Assembly (NCBI GenBank): GCA_963756455.1
Contig: CAVWNC010000003.1
Location: 2,170,001-2,234,000 of the forward strand
From: DASQPA01 sp963756455
GTDB taxonomy: Bacteria > Acidobacteriota > Thermoanaerobaculia > Multivoradales > UBA5704
Length of the DNA stretch: 64,000 bases
Direction: 5' to 3'
Made by a program: the position numbers and the translations under genes. This document shows, in pieces, positions 25,901-34,017 of the stretch. The notes under the pieces were generated by a model that searched no databases, was not told the origin of the DNA, and saw nothing but the letters and a program-made list of their open reading frames with translations. How positions within the stretch are numbered: position 1 is the stretch's first letter; every line of letters starts with the position of its first letter.

Positions 25901-26104
25901 TCAATGGAGAGGCTCGGCCTTCAAGACCTCTAAACCAGCCTGCTCCAAGCCCCCGTCGAGGTCCAGATCGCTCCCCGCGTGTTGGGCTGCCCAGGCGGCG
26001 AGCTCTGCGTGACGCTGCTGTTGTTGGACCTCGGCCTCCTCCCGGAGCCTCTCGTGGAGCTCGGGAGAGAGAGGCAGGTCAAAATTAGACACCGAGGATG
26101 GCAT
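25901..26104 (-). CDS. Short antitoxin-like protein, possibly internally deleted
   Basis: A 67-residue protein: LPLSPELHERLREEAE followed by QHAGSDLDLDGGLEQAGLEVL. The ends resemble ribbon-helix-helix antitoxins that finish with a DLDPxLEEAGLE segment, but the roughly 15-residue helix normally between the two halves is missing. AGGAG precedes ATG 26104. No toxin frame follows. It may be a decayed antitoxin or a small orphan. Confidence 0.5.
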   Translation of the reverse strand: MPSSVSNFDLPLSPELHERLREEAEVQQQQRHAELAAWAAQHAGSDLDLDGGLEQAGLEVLKAEPLH

Positions 26105-26269
26105 GGCAGATCTCCTGTCCGGATTCTATGCCACCCACCGCCAGCGAGCCTTCCCGCTTTTGATACACTCCGCCCCCGGCAGGGCCGGGCCCTCTTCTTC
26201 CATTCTGGCCCGATCGGGCCCGTTCGAGGACATTCCAGCTCGCAGCAGCTCTTGAAGGAGGTTGGGGAT

Positions 26270-27441
26270 TTGAAGATCCACGAGTATCAGGCGAAGGAGA
26301 TCCTGCGCCGTTATGGGGTCGCGACCCCGAAGGGGCAGGTGACGGACGATCCGGAGGAGGCCGGCCGGATCTGTGAGTCGATGGGGGGGCGGTGCGTCGT
26401 CAAGGCCCAGATCCATGCCGGCGGCCGCGGCAAGGGCGGCGGGGTCAAGCTCGCCAAGTCGACCGCCGAGGCGCGGATTCTCGCGAGCCAGATCCTCGGC
26501 ATGCAGCTCATCACCCACCAGACCGGCCCGGAGGGCCAGCGGGTCCGGAAGCTGCCCTGATCGAGGAGACGGCGGACATCGCCCAGGAGCTCTACCTCTC
26601 GATCACCCTGGACCGCGCGCAGGCGAAGCCGGTCATCATGGCCTCCACCCAGGGGGGCATGGACATCGAGGAGGTGGCGGAGAAGGATCCGCAGGCGATC
26701 TTCCGCCTGGCGTTCGATCCCCAGCTCGGCCTCCTGCCCTTCGAGGCGCGGGCCGTCGCCCGCGGTTTGAAGCTCAAGGGCAAAATCGCGGCCAATGCCG
26801 CGAAGCAGGTCGCCGCCCTCTCCGCCGCGTATCTCGCAACCGACGCCTCGCTCGCCGAGATCAACCCGCTCATGGTGACGAAGAGCGGCGACGTGATGGC
26901 GCTCGACGCCAAGATGAATTTCGACGACAACGCCCTCTTCCGCCATCCGGACATCGTCGCCATGCGCGATCTCGACGAAGAGAACCCCATGGAGGTCCAG
27001 GCGAGCAAGTTCAACCTCAACTACATCAAGCTCGACGGCAACATCGCCTGCATGGTGAACGGCGCCGGCCTCGCGATGGCGACCATGGACATCATCCAGC
27101 TCTACGGCGGCGAGCCCGCGAACTTCCTGGACGTCGGCGGTGGCGCTTCCCAGGAGGCGGTCAAGAACGCCTTCCAGCTCCTGGTCTCCGACCCCAACGT
27201 CAAGGCCGTCCTCATCAACATCTTCGGCGGCATCGCGCGGACCGACCGCATCGCCCGCGGGGTCGTCGGGGCGATCGAGGAGCTCGGTGACGTCAAGCTG
27301 CCGGTCGTCGTCCGCCTCGAAGGGACGAACGTCGACGAGGGCCGCCGCATCCTGCGCGAGGCGCAGTTCCAGTTCATCGTCGCCGAGCACATGGCGGACG
27401 CCGCTTCGAAAGTGGTCGCCGCGGTGAAAGGGGGAGCGTAA
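26270..27441 (+). CDS. sucC: Succinyl-CoA synthetase beta subunit, frameshifted
   Basis: Beta subunit of ADP/GDP-forming succinate-CoA ligase, TCA cycle. The N-terminal ATP-grasp part begins LKIHEYQAKEILRRYGV from TTG 26270, with AAGGAGG 8 bases upstream; KAQIHAGGRGKGGGVKLA is the nucleotide-binding loop. The frame is lost at about 26556 (KLP then a stop), and continues one frame over as LIEETADIAQELYLS to the end, including NFLDVGGGA and INIFGGIAR. A single missing base in the CTGCCCTG stretch explains it. Restored length is about 390 residues, normal for SucC. Error is likelier than inactivation. Confidence 0.88.
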
Positions 27442-27444
27442 GTC

Positions 27445-28326
27445 ATGGCGATCTGGGTCAACAACGAGACGCGCCTCCTGGTGCAGGGCATCACCGGCAA
27501 GGAGGGCACCTTCCATGCCCTCGGCTGCCGCGACTATGGAACGAAGGTCGTCGCCGGGGTCACTCCCGGCAAGGGCGGCGAGTCGGTCGAGGGCATTCCG
27601 GTCTACGATTCGGTGACCGAAGCTCGCGAGGCGACGGGCGCCAACGCCACGATGATCTTCGTGCCGCCGCCGTTCGCCGCCGACGCCATCATGGAGGCCG
27701 CGGGAGCCGGGATCGAGCTCACGGTCTGCATCACCGAGGGCATTCCGGCGAACGACATGCTGAAGGTCAAGGCCTTCCTCCGCGATCACCCGACCCGCCT
27801 GATCGGTCCCAACTGCCCGGGCGTCATCTCGCCGGGGATGGCGAAGATCGGCATCATGCCGGGCCACATCCACAAGCAGGGGAAGATCGGCGTCGTCAGC
27901 CGCTCGGGCACCCTGACCTACGAGGCGGTCTGGCAGCTCAGCAACCTCGGGCTCGGCCAGTCGACCTGCGTCGGCATCGGCGGCGATCCGGTCAACGGCA
28001 CCAACTTCATCGACGTCATGGAGGCTTTCGCGGCCGATCCGGACACCGACGGGGTGGTGATGATCGGCGAGATCGGCGGCAACGCCGAGGAGCTGGCCGC
28101 GGCCTGGATCCAGACGAACTACAAAAAGCCGGTCGTCGGCTTCATCGCCGGCCGCACCGCTCCCCCGGGCCGCCGCATGGGCCACGCCGGCGCCATCGTC
28201 GCCGGCGGCAAAGGGACGGCGGCGGAGAAGATGGCCGCCATGAAGGCCGCCGGGCTCCACGTCGTCGAATCGCCGGCTCTGCTCGGTGAGACCATGCTCC
28301 AGGCGCTTCAGGCGTCCGGGAAGTAG
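27445..28326 (+). CDS. sucD: Succinyl-CoA synthetase alpha subunit
   Basis: A 293-residue alpha subunit. The CoA-binding Rossmann start VQGITGKEGTFHA, IGPNCPGVISPG, and the phospho-histidine loop MGHAGAIVAGGKGTA are present; the His in GHAG is phosphorylated during catalysis. It starts 3 bp after the sucC stop with GGGGGAG upstream. The two subunits form the substrate-level phosphorylation step of the TCA cycle. Its intactness supports sucC being functional. Confidence 0.95.
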   Translation: MAIWVNNETRLLVQGITGKEGTFHALGCRDYGTKVVAGVTPGKGGESVEGIPVYDSVTEAREATGANATMIFVPPPFAADAIMEAAGAGIELTVCITEGIPANDMLKVKAFLRDHPTRLIGPNCPGVISPGMAKIGIMPGHIHKQGKIGVVSRSGTLTYEAVWQLSNLGLGQSTCVGIGGDPVNGTNFIDVMEAFAADPDTDGVVMIGEIGGNAEELAAAWIQTNYKKPVVGFIAGRTAPPGRRMGHAGAIVAGGKGTAAEKMAAMKAAGLHVVESPALLGETMLQALQASGK

Positions 28327-28335
28327 GGTTAGGAG

Positions 28336-29031
28336 TTGGCCTTCGAACGGCTGGCCGGCGAGGGGTGGCTCGCGCTCCTCGGGGGCGGCGAGTTCACCTT
28401 CGACGAGACCCTCGGGGCCGACCGCGCCTGGCTCGCCAAGACGGCGCCGGGGCCGATCGGATTCCTCCCCGCGGCGGCGGGCTCAGCGGACTACGGCCGC
28501 CACCTCGCCACCTACTTCGGCGAGACGTTCGACCGCGAGGTGGAGATCATCCCCATCTATCGTCCGCGCGACGGCCGGCGGGGGAGGAACGCCGAGCGCA
28601 TCCTCGCCTGCCCGGCGGTTTATCTCGGCGGCGGGGTGGCCGACCATCTGCTCGATGCCCTCCTCGGGACTCCGGCCACGCCGGCGTACGAGGCACTCGT
28701 CAAGAAGCTCCGGGAGGGCGGGGTGGTGGTGGCGATCGCCGCCGCCGCCCAATGCGCCGGAGCCTTCGCGCGGAGCATCGCGGCGGGGGAGCGCATCCCG
28801 GGTCTCGGCTGGCTGCCGCAGGGGGTGATCGAGCCGAACTTCGACCCCGGTCACGACCGGCGGCTCAGGAAGCTCCTCGCCGCTCCCGGGGTCACCTGGG
28901 GCCTGGGCATCCCGGCCGGCTCGGCCGTGCTCCTCGGACCCGGCGGCGCCGTCGAGGTGGAGGGGACCGCCTTCCGGGTGAGTGGGGCGGAAGGGGATCT
29001 GGAAGTGATCGGTAGCGAGACAGAAGCGTAA
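28336..29031 (+). CDS. Type-1 glutamine amidotransferase-like / peptidase S51-like protein
   Basis: A 231-residue protein resembling the peptidase E/cyanophycinase fold: ALLGGGEFTF at the N-terminus, IGFLPAAAGS, PAVYLGGGVADHLL and VVVAIAAAAQCAGAFARS. In S51 peptidases the nucleophile elbow is GxSAGA; here the Ser is Cys (QCAGA), so a thiol chemistry or loss of peptidase activity is possible. The start is TTG 28336, where AGGAG abuts it directly, an imperfect site. It follows sucD by 9 bp and may be co-transcribed. Confidence 0.6.
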   Translation: MAFERLAGEGWLALLGGGEFTFDETLGADRAWLAKTAPGPIGFLPAAAGSADYGRHLATYFGETFDREVEIIPIYRPRDGRRGRNAERILACPAVYLGGGVADHLLDALLGTPATPAYEALVKKLREGGVVVAIAAAAQCAGAFARSIAAGERIPGLGWLPQGVIEPNFDPGHDRRLRKLLAAPGVTWGLGIPAGSAVLLGPGGAVEVEGTAFRVSGAEGDLEVIGSETEA

Positions 29032-29101
29032 CCCTGATACGAACGGCGGGCTCAACCGGCCGCCTTCCTTGAAATCCTGGAAACGGGAGGAGATTGAAAT
29101 C

Positions 29102-29521
29102 ATGATGACTCTAGCCATTCTGAAGCCGGACAGCGTGCGCGCCGGCAACGCGGGGAACGTCCTCGCCCACCTCCAGAAGGAGGGCTTCACGATCCGCGGC
29201 CTCAAGGTCGTGCACCTGACCGAGGCGCAGGCGCAGGCCTTCTACGAGGTCCACAAGGAGCGGCCGTTCTACGGCAGTCTCGTCACCTTCATGACGAGCG
29301 GTCCGGTCATCCCGGTCGCCCTGGAGCGCGACAACGCCGTCCCCCACCTCCGCGAGGTGATGGGCGCGACCGACGTGGCGAAGGCGGCCGACGGTACCGT
29401 CCGCAAGCTCTACGGCACGTCGATCGAGGAGAACGCCATCCACGGCAGCGACTCGCCCGAGAACGCCACGATCGAGCTCGCTTTCTTCTTCTCGCGCGCC
29501 GAGCTCCTCGCGGCGCGCTAA
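29102..29521 (+). CDS. ndk: Nucleoside diphosphate kinase
   Basis: A 139-residue Ndk, which balances NTP pools through a phospho-His intermediate. TLAILKPDSVRAGNAG at the N-terminus, ERPFYGSLVTFMTSGPV, and the active-site NAIHGSDSPENA with the catalytic His are all present, and the length is standard. ATG 29102 is preceded by GGGAGGAG; ATG 29105 is equally possible. Confidence 0.95.
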   Translation: MMTLAILKPDSVRAGNAGNVLAHLQKEGFTIRGLKVVHLTEAQAQAFYEVHKERPFYGSLVTFMTSGPVIPVALERDNAVPHLREVMGATDVAKAADGTVRKLYGTSIEENAIHGSDSPENATIELAFFFSRAELLAAR

Positions 29522-29530
29522 GATCGGGTC

Positions 29531-29905
29531 ATGGTCTACCGACACCCGCACGCCGCCCCGTTGAGCCAGCTCGCGCCCGAGAAGCAGGGGCGAGTCGTCG
29601 CCTACTTCTGCCACAGCTGCGGCTACTTCTATCCCGAGCACCGCTCCCGGCACTCGGGCCGGCCGCTCTACGGCCGCGACCACATCGCCTCCCCCTGCGC
29701 GCACGAGGGCGACCTCTTCGCGCCGGGGGAGGCCTGGTGGGAGCTCGCCGTCGAGGTGCTGCCCGAGGCCCTGACGGCGAAGGACGACCTGGTGGCCAAT
29801 TCGCCGCTCCAGGGGACGGAGCCCGAGGCGACGAAGGCCCCGGCGATACCGGCTGCAGCTCCGCCGGCCCCCGCGGCATCGCCGGCACCGGCGCCGAAGG
29901 CGTAG
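29531..29905 (+). CDS. Hypothetical protein with Cys-x2-Cys motif and Ala/Pro tail
   Basis: A 124-residue protein. The first 75 residues contain FCHSCGYFYPEHRSRHSGR, which could bind zinc together with the later PCAH Cys/His pair, and an aromatic-rich segment (GEAWWELAVEVL). The last 40 residues are an Ala/Pro linker-like tail. I do not recognise the family. It starts 9 bp after ndk and is followed by the uracil-DNA glycosylase after 8 bp, so the three genes probably form an operon. Confidence 0.6.
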   Translation: MVYRHPHAAPLSQLAPEKQGRVVAYFCHSCGYFYPEHRSRHSGRPLYGRDHIASPCAHEGDLFAPGEAWWELAVEVLPEALTAKDDLVANSPLQGTEPEATKAPAIPAAAPPAPAASPAPAPKA

Positions 29906-29913
29906 CTCCCGGC

Positions 29914-30549
29914 GTGGCGGACTTCTCCTTCCGCGACCTCGAACGCCACCTGGCCGAGATCCGCGGCTGCCGCAGGTGCCCGGGGGTCGAGCCGCCGCCG
30001 ATCGGCGCGCTGCCCGATCCGGCCTACGGTCTGCCGCGGGTCCAGCTCGTGGGCCAGGCGCCGGGGCCGCGGGAGAAGATCGAGCAGAGGCCCTTCGCCT
30101 ATACCGCCGGCAACCGACTCTTCGCCTGGTTCGCGAAGCTTGGGGTCCCGGAAGAGGAGTTCCGGGCCCGGGCCTGGATGGCGGCGGTGATCCGTTGCTT
30201 CCCGGGCCGCGCCCCACAGGGAGGCGACCGGGTGCCGGCGCCGGTCGAGATCGCCAACTGCTCCCCCTTTCTCGAAAAGGAGATCGCGAGCCTCGCCCCG
30301 CGGACGATCATCGCCGTCGGCCAACTCGCCATCGCCAAGTTCCTCCCCACCCCCGCGCCCCTGGGCGAGCGGGTGGGGAAGGTGTTCCCCCTGGAGCGCG
30401 GGGGCGTGGCGTTCGACCTCGTACCCCTCCCTCACCCCTCCGGGCGGAGCACCTGGCTGGTCAAGAAAGAAAACCAGGCGCTCCTCGACCGGGGGCTCGA
30501 AGCGCTGGCGGATACGGCCGGGTGGGTGGAGACGTTCGGGCGGCGGTAG
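29914..30549 (+). CDS. Uracil-DNA glycosylase superfamily protein (family 4/5-like)
   Basis: A 211-residue uracil-DNA glycosylase. The iron-sulfur-type Cys spacing begins with RGCRRCPG; the catalytic motif-I region is VGQAPGPREKIEQRPF, the pyrimidine-binding part IIAVGQLAIAKF and the final motif LPHPSGRSTW. The enzyme removes uracil from DNA to start base-excision repair. GTG 29914 fixes the length to the family norm; the longer frame from 29737 overlaps the upstream gene. Confidence 0.8.
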   Translation: MADFSFRDLERHLAEIRGCRRCPGVEPPPIGALPDPAYGLPRVQLVGQAPGPREKIEQRPFAYTAGNRLFAWFAKLGVPEEEFRARAWMAAVIRCFPGRAPQGGDRVPAPVEIANCSPFLEKEIASLAPRTIIAVGQLAIAKFLPTPAPLGERVGKVFPLERGGVAFDLVPLPHPSGRSTWLVKKENQALLDRGLEALADTAGWVETFGRR

Positions 30550-30585
30550 CGGGCACGTCTGCCTAGAAGCGCTGACGCCGAAATC

Positions 30586-31575
30586 TCACCCCTTCCGCGA
30601 CAGCGACAGCGCGAACAGCCGCTCCGGATCGGTGTACCAGGCGAGCGGGGCGAGCCCGCTTTCGGCGAGGAGCGCCTCGATCTTCGGCTGGTCGTACTTG
30701 GTGCTGATCTCGGTGAGGAGGCCCTCGCCCTCCCGGAGCTCGAACTCCATGCCGATCCCGGGCAGGTGAACGACCTGGCGGGCGAGCGAGAGGAGCCACA
30801 TCTCGATCCGGTGGAGCGTCCGGTTGTAGGGCGCGTGGTGGCGGAAGGCCTCGGGCTCGAAGTCTCCCCCGGTCAGGCGGTTGACCGCCAGAAGGACGTT
30901 CTTGTTGAACTCGGCGGTCACCCCGCTCGCGTCGTTGTAGGCCGCCTCGATCCGGGCGCTGTCCTTGATCTGGTCGACGCCCAGGAGGAAATGGTCGCCC
31001 GGGGCCATGGCGCCTGCCAGGTCGGCCAGAAAGCGCCGCACCTCCTGGGGACCGAGGTTGCCGATCGTGCCGCCGAGGAAGACGACGAGCCGGCGCTCGC
31101 CGTCGGGGATGCGACCGAGCTGGGCGGTGAAGTCGCCCACGATGCCGTGGACGGCGAGGCCGGGGTAGTCCGCGATCAGCTCCTCGGACGACCGCCGCAT
31201 GGTCCCCTCGGCGACGTCGAAGGGGACGTAGCGGGCGAGCCGGTGGGCCCGCTGCATGGCGTCCAGGAGCACCCGGGTCTTGGTCGCCGCCCCGGAGCCG
31301 ATCTCGACCAGCTCGCAGGCGCCCGAGGTTGCGATCACGGCGTCTGCCACCTGCTCCAGGAGGGCCCTCTCGGTGCGCGTCTGGTAGTACTCGGGAAGCT
31401 CGGTGATGCGCTCGAAGAGATCCGAGCCCCGCTCGTCGTAGAAGAGCTTGGAGGGGATCTGGCGCGGCCTTCGGCGGAGACCCTTCTCGAGCTCCGCCCG
31501 ATCGCGGGCCTGCCAGCGCTCCCGCCGCAACTCGATCACCACCCCGGGCTCCGAAACCTGCTGCTCTCTGCTCAT
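30586..31575 (-). CDS. egtD: EgtD-type histidine N-alpha-methyltransferase
   Basis: A 329-residue protein of the EgtD (DUF2260) family. RQIPSKLFYDERGSDLFERI and LPEYYQTRTERALL form the N-terminal part; VEIGSGAATKTRVLLDAM is the SAM-binding loop; FLGGTIGNLGPQE and the NRTLHRIEMWL region belong to the substrate pocket. EgtD trimethylates histidine to hercynine, first step of ergothioneine synthesis. No egtB, egtC or egtE lies here. Its start overlaps the ABC permease stop by four bases (31572-31575), so it is third in a three-gene operon. Confidence 0.85.
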   Translation of the reverse strand: MSREQQVSEPGVVIELRRERWQARDRAELEKGLRRRPRQIPSKLFYDERGSDLFERITELPEYYQTRTERALLEQVADAVIATSGACELVEIGSGAATKTRVLLDAMQRAHRLARYVPFDVAEGTMRRSSEELIADYPGLAVHGIVGDFTAQLGRIPDGERRLVVFLGGTIGNLGPQEVRRFLADLAGAMAPGDHFLLGVDQIKDSARIEAAYNDASGVTAEFNKNVLLAVNRLTGGDFEPEAFRHHAPYNRTLHRIEMWLLSLARQVVHLPGIGMEFELREGEGLLTEISTKYDQPKIEALLAESGLAPLAWYTDPERLFALSLSRKG

Positions 31576-33200
31576 CCTCTCACCTCCAACCCCGCCGGGC
31601 GGACCGTCCGCTCGACCCCTGCCAGAACTCCATCCACGAGAAGCGCCAGGACCGCCGCGGGAATGGCGCCGGAGAGGATCATCGCCGAGTCCGCAAGCTG
31701 CAGACCGGTGACGATCGGCTCGCCCAGGCCGCCCGCCCCGATGAAGGCCGCGAGAGTCGCCGTCCCGACCGTGATGACGGCCGCCGTACGCACGCCGGCC
31801 ATCAGAACCGGGGCGGCGAGCGGCAGGCGGACCTGCCGCAGCACCTGCCCCGGGGTCATGCCGAGCGCCGTCGCCGCCTCGACCGCTCGCGGGTCGGCGT
31901 CGCGCACTCCGGTAAAAGTATTACGGACGATGGGAAAAAGCGAGTAGATCCACAGCGCCACGATCGCCGGCAGCGCGCCCACCCCGAGAACGGGGAGCAT
32001 GAAGGCGAGGAGGGCGAGCGACGGGATCGTCTGGGTGAGGCCCAAAATCCGGATCGCCGGCTCGGCGAGCGGCCGGTGCCGCTCCAGCCAGAGCCCGAAG
32101 GGGATCGCCACCAGCACCCCGAGGGCTAGGGCGAGCCCGGAGAGGCCGAGATGCTCCGCGGTGCGGCGGAGAAGGGTGGCGCGCTCCTGCCAGAGGTACC
32201 CCGGCAGGCTCTTGGCGCGCGGCCCCTGAGAGGGCTCCGCCTTCCGAGCCCTGCCGCCGGCACCGGCTCCCAACCCCAACTCGGCCAGGGCATCGCGCGC
32301 CACCACCACCTCGCTCTCGTGCCTCTCCTGGAGCCGCAGGTTGAGCGCCCGCATGTGGTCCTCGTCGAGAGCGCCGCCCAGGAGCGCCAAGACCTGGGCG
32401 ATCTCGGGGTGACGGCGGAGGGTGGCGCCGCGCGCCAGGGGGACCGCCTGGTAGGGCGGGAAGAAGCCCTTGTCGTCCCTCAAGACCGTGAGGTTATAGA
32501 GGACGAGCCGGCCGTCGGTCGTATAGACGTCGAGCGCGTCGATCCGCCGCGCTCCGGCCGCCTGGTACTGGATGGCCTGCTGCATGGGCTGCACCTGCTT
32601 GAACTTGAGACCGTAGACCTGCTGGAGACCGAGGAGTCCGTCCTGCCGGCCCACGAACTCGTAGCCGAAGCCGGCGGTCAGGCGCGGGGCGACCCGGGCG
32701 AGGTCGGAGAGGGTCGTCAGGTGCTCACGGAGCGCGAGCTCCCGGGGCACCGCCACCTCGAAGGAGTTCTCAAATCCCAGAGGAGCGAGCCACCAGAGAT
32801 CCCAGCGCGAGAGGAAGGCGCCGCGGACCCGGTTCAAGATCGCGCTCGGGCTCCCCTGGGGCGTTTCGCCCAGGAGGGTGACGAGGCCGGTGCCGGTGTA
32901 CTCGGGGTAGAGGTCGATCGCGCCGCTCTTCAGGGCCTCGAAGCAGACCTGGGTGCCGGCGAGACCGAGCCGGCGCTCGACGGTCAATCCGGTCCGGCGC
33001 TCCAGGAGCTGGGCGAACATCTCGGCCAGGAGTCGGCTCTCCTCGAAGTTCTTCGAGCCGACGACGATGCGGCCTTTCGCTGGGGCGGCGCTCAAGGGAG
33101 CGCCGGCGAAGAGCGCGAAGAGGACGACGAGCGCGAGCGAGGGAACCGCGAGAAAGAAGGAGCGGCGGCGTCCTCGGGAGGGGTGGGAGAGGGAGGTCAT
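31572..33200 (-). CDS. Betaine/choline-type ABC transporter, fused substrate-binding protein and permease
   Basis: A 542-residue fusion. A signal sequence (SFFLAVPSLALVVLFALFAG) precedes an OpuAC/ProX-like binding domain (about 40-310: VGSKNFEESRLLAEMFAQLL, LDLYPEYTGTG-like motif, TTDGRLVLYNL), then an OpuAB/ProW-like permease (about 345-542) with the coupling loop EAATALGMTPGQVLRQVRLP. Such importers take up quaternary-ammonium solutes. Overlaps of four bases join it to the ATPase upstream and egtD downstream, so the substrate is plausibly hercynine or ergothioneine, as in EgtU-type importers; that is inference. ATG 33200 fits the signal and the ATGA overlap. Confidence 0.85.
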   Translation of the reverse strand: MTSLSHPSRGRRRSFFLAVPSLALVVLFALFAGAPLSAAPAKGRIVVGSKNFEESRLLAEMFAQLLERRTGLTVERRLGLAGTQVCFEALKSGAIDLYPEYTGTGLVTLLGETPQGSPSAILNRVRGAFLSRWDLWWLAPLGFENSFEVAVPRELALREHLTTLSDLARVAPRLTAGFGYEFVGRQDGLLGLQQVYGLKFKQVQPMQQAIQYQAAGARRIDALDVYTTDGRLVLYNLTVLRDDKGFFPPYQAVPLARGATLRRHPEIAQVLALLGGALDEDHMRALNLRLQERHESEVVVARDALAELGLGAGAGGRARKAEPSQGPRAKSLPGYLWQERATLLRRTAEHLGLSGLALALGVLVAIPFGLWLERHRPLAEPAIRILGLTQTIPSLALLAFMLPVLGVGALPAIVALWIYSLFPIVRNTFTGVRDADPRAVEAATALGMTPGQVLRQVRLPLAAPVLMAGVRTAAVITVGTATLAAFIGAGGLGEPIVTGLQLADSAMILSGAIPAAVLALLVDGVLAGVERTVRPAGLEVRG

Positions 33201-33967
33201 GAGGCTCTCCCTCCCTCGATCCCTTCGCGCAGCTCGAGCAGCTGGCACACGTAGCCCTCCGCGGGATGAGTGGCGAGCTCGTCCGGGGTGGCGATCTGGA
33301 GGATCTGGCCCGCGCGCATGACGGCGATGCGGTCGGCGAGCCTGAAGGCCTCGCCGAGATCGTGGGTGACCAGGACCAGGGTCTTCCCGAGGGTCTTCTT
33401 GAGCTCCAGGAACTGGCGCTGGAGCTCCAGCCGGGTGAGGGCGTCCAGAGCGCCGAAGGGCTCATCCAGGAGGACGACCGCGGGATCGGCGGCGAGAGCC
33501 CGGGCGAAAGCGACCCGCTGCCGCTGGCCGCCCGAGAGCTCGCCGGGATAGCGTCCGGCGTAGCGTTCGGGATCGAGCCCGACGAGGGTGAGCATCTCGG
33601 TCGCCCGCACCTGCCGCCGCGCCGGCTCCCAGCCGAGGAGCTTCGGTACCAGCTCGACGTTCGCCCGCGCCGTCCAGTGGGGGAGGAGACCGCCGTCCTG
33701 CTGCACGTAGCCGATACGTCGCCGGAGCGCGATCGGATCGCCCTCCGCCACCGGCTGCCCGGCCACCCGCACCTCCCCCGCCGAGGGCTCGACCATCCGG
33801 TTCCAGAGCTTCAGAAGGGTGGATTTGCCGCAGCCGCTCTCGCCGACGAGGGCTAGGGTCTCCCCGGCCGCCACCGCCAAGTCCACACCGGCCAAGGCGA
33901 CCGTGCCGTCGGCGTAGGTCTTGCGGACACCGAGGGCTTCCAAGGCGGGAGGGGAAATGGGGGGCAC
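33197..33967 (-). CDS. Betaine-type ABC transporter ATP-binding protein
   Basis: A 256-residue ABC ATPase of the OpuCA/ProV class. Walker A GESGCGKST, Q-loop YVQQDGGLLPH, signature LSGGQRQRVAFARAL, Walker B VVLLDEPFGALD and the switch VTHDLGEAF are all present. It lacks the C-terminal CBS domains that sense ionic strength in osmoprotective ProV proteins, so an osmotic role is less likely. It is the first gene of the ATPase, permease-binder, egtD operon. Confidence 0.9.
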   Translation of the reverse strand: MPPISPPALEALGVRKTYADGTVALAGVDLAVAAGETLALVGESGCGKSTLLKLWNRMVEPSAGEVRVAGQPVAEGDPIALRRRIGYVQQDGGLLPHWTARANVELVPKLLGWEPARRQVRATEMLTLVGLDPERYAGRYPGELSGGQRQRVAFARALAADPAVVLLDEPFGALDALTRLELQRQFLELKKTLGKTLVLVTHDLGEAFRLADRIAVMRAGQILQIATPDELATHPAEGYVCQLLELREGIEGGRAS

Positions 33968-34017
33968 GGGACTAGTCTATCGGAGTCGTCCTGCCCTGGG
34001 TTCTGCGGAACCAGCTC

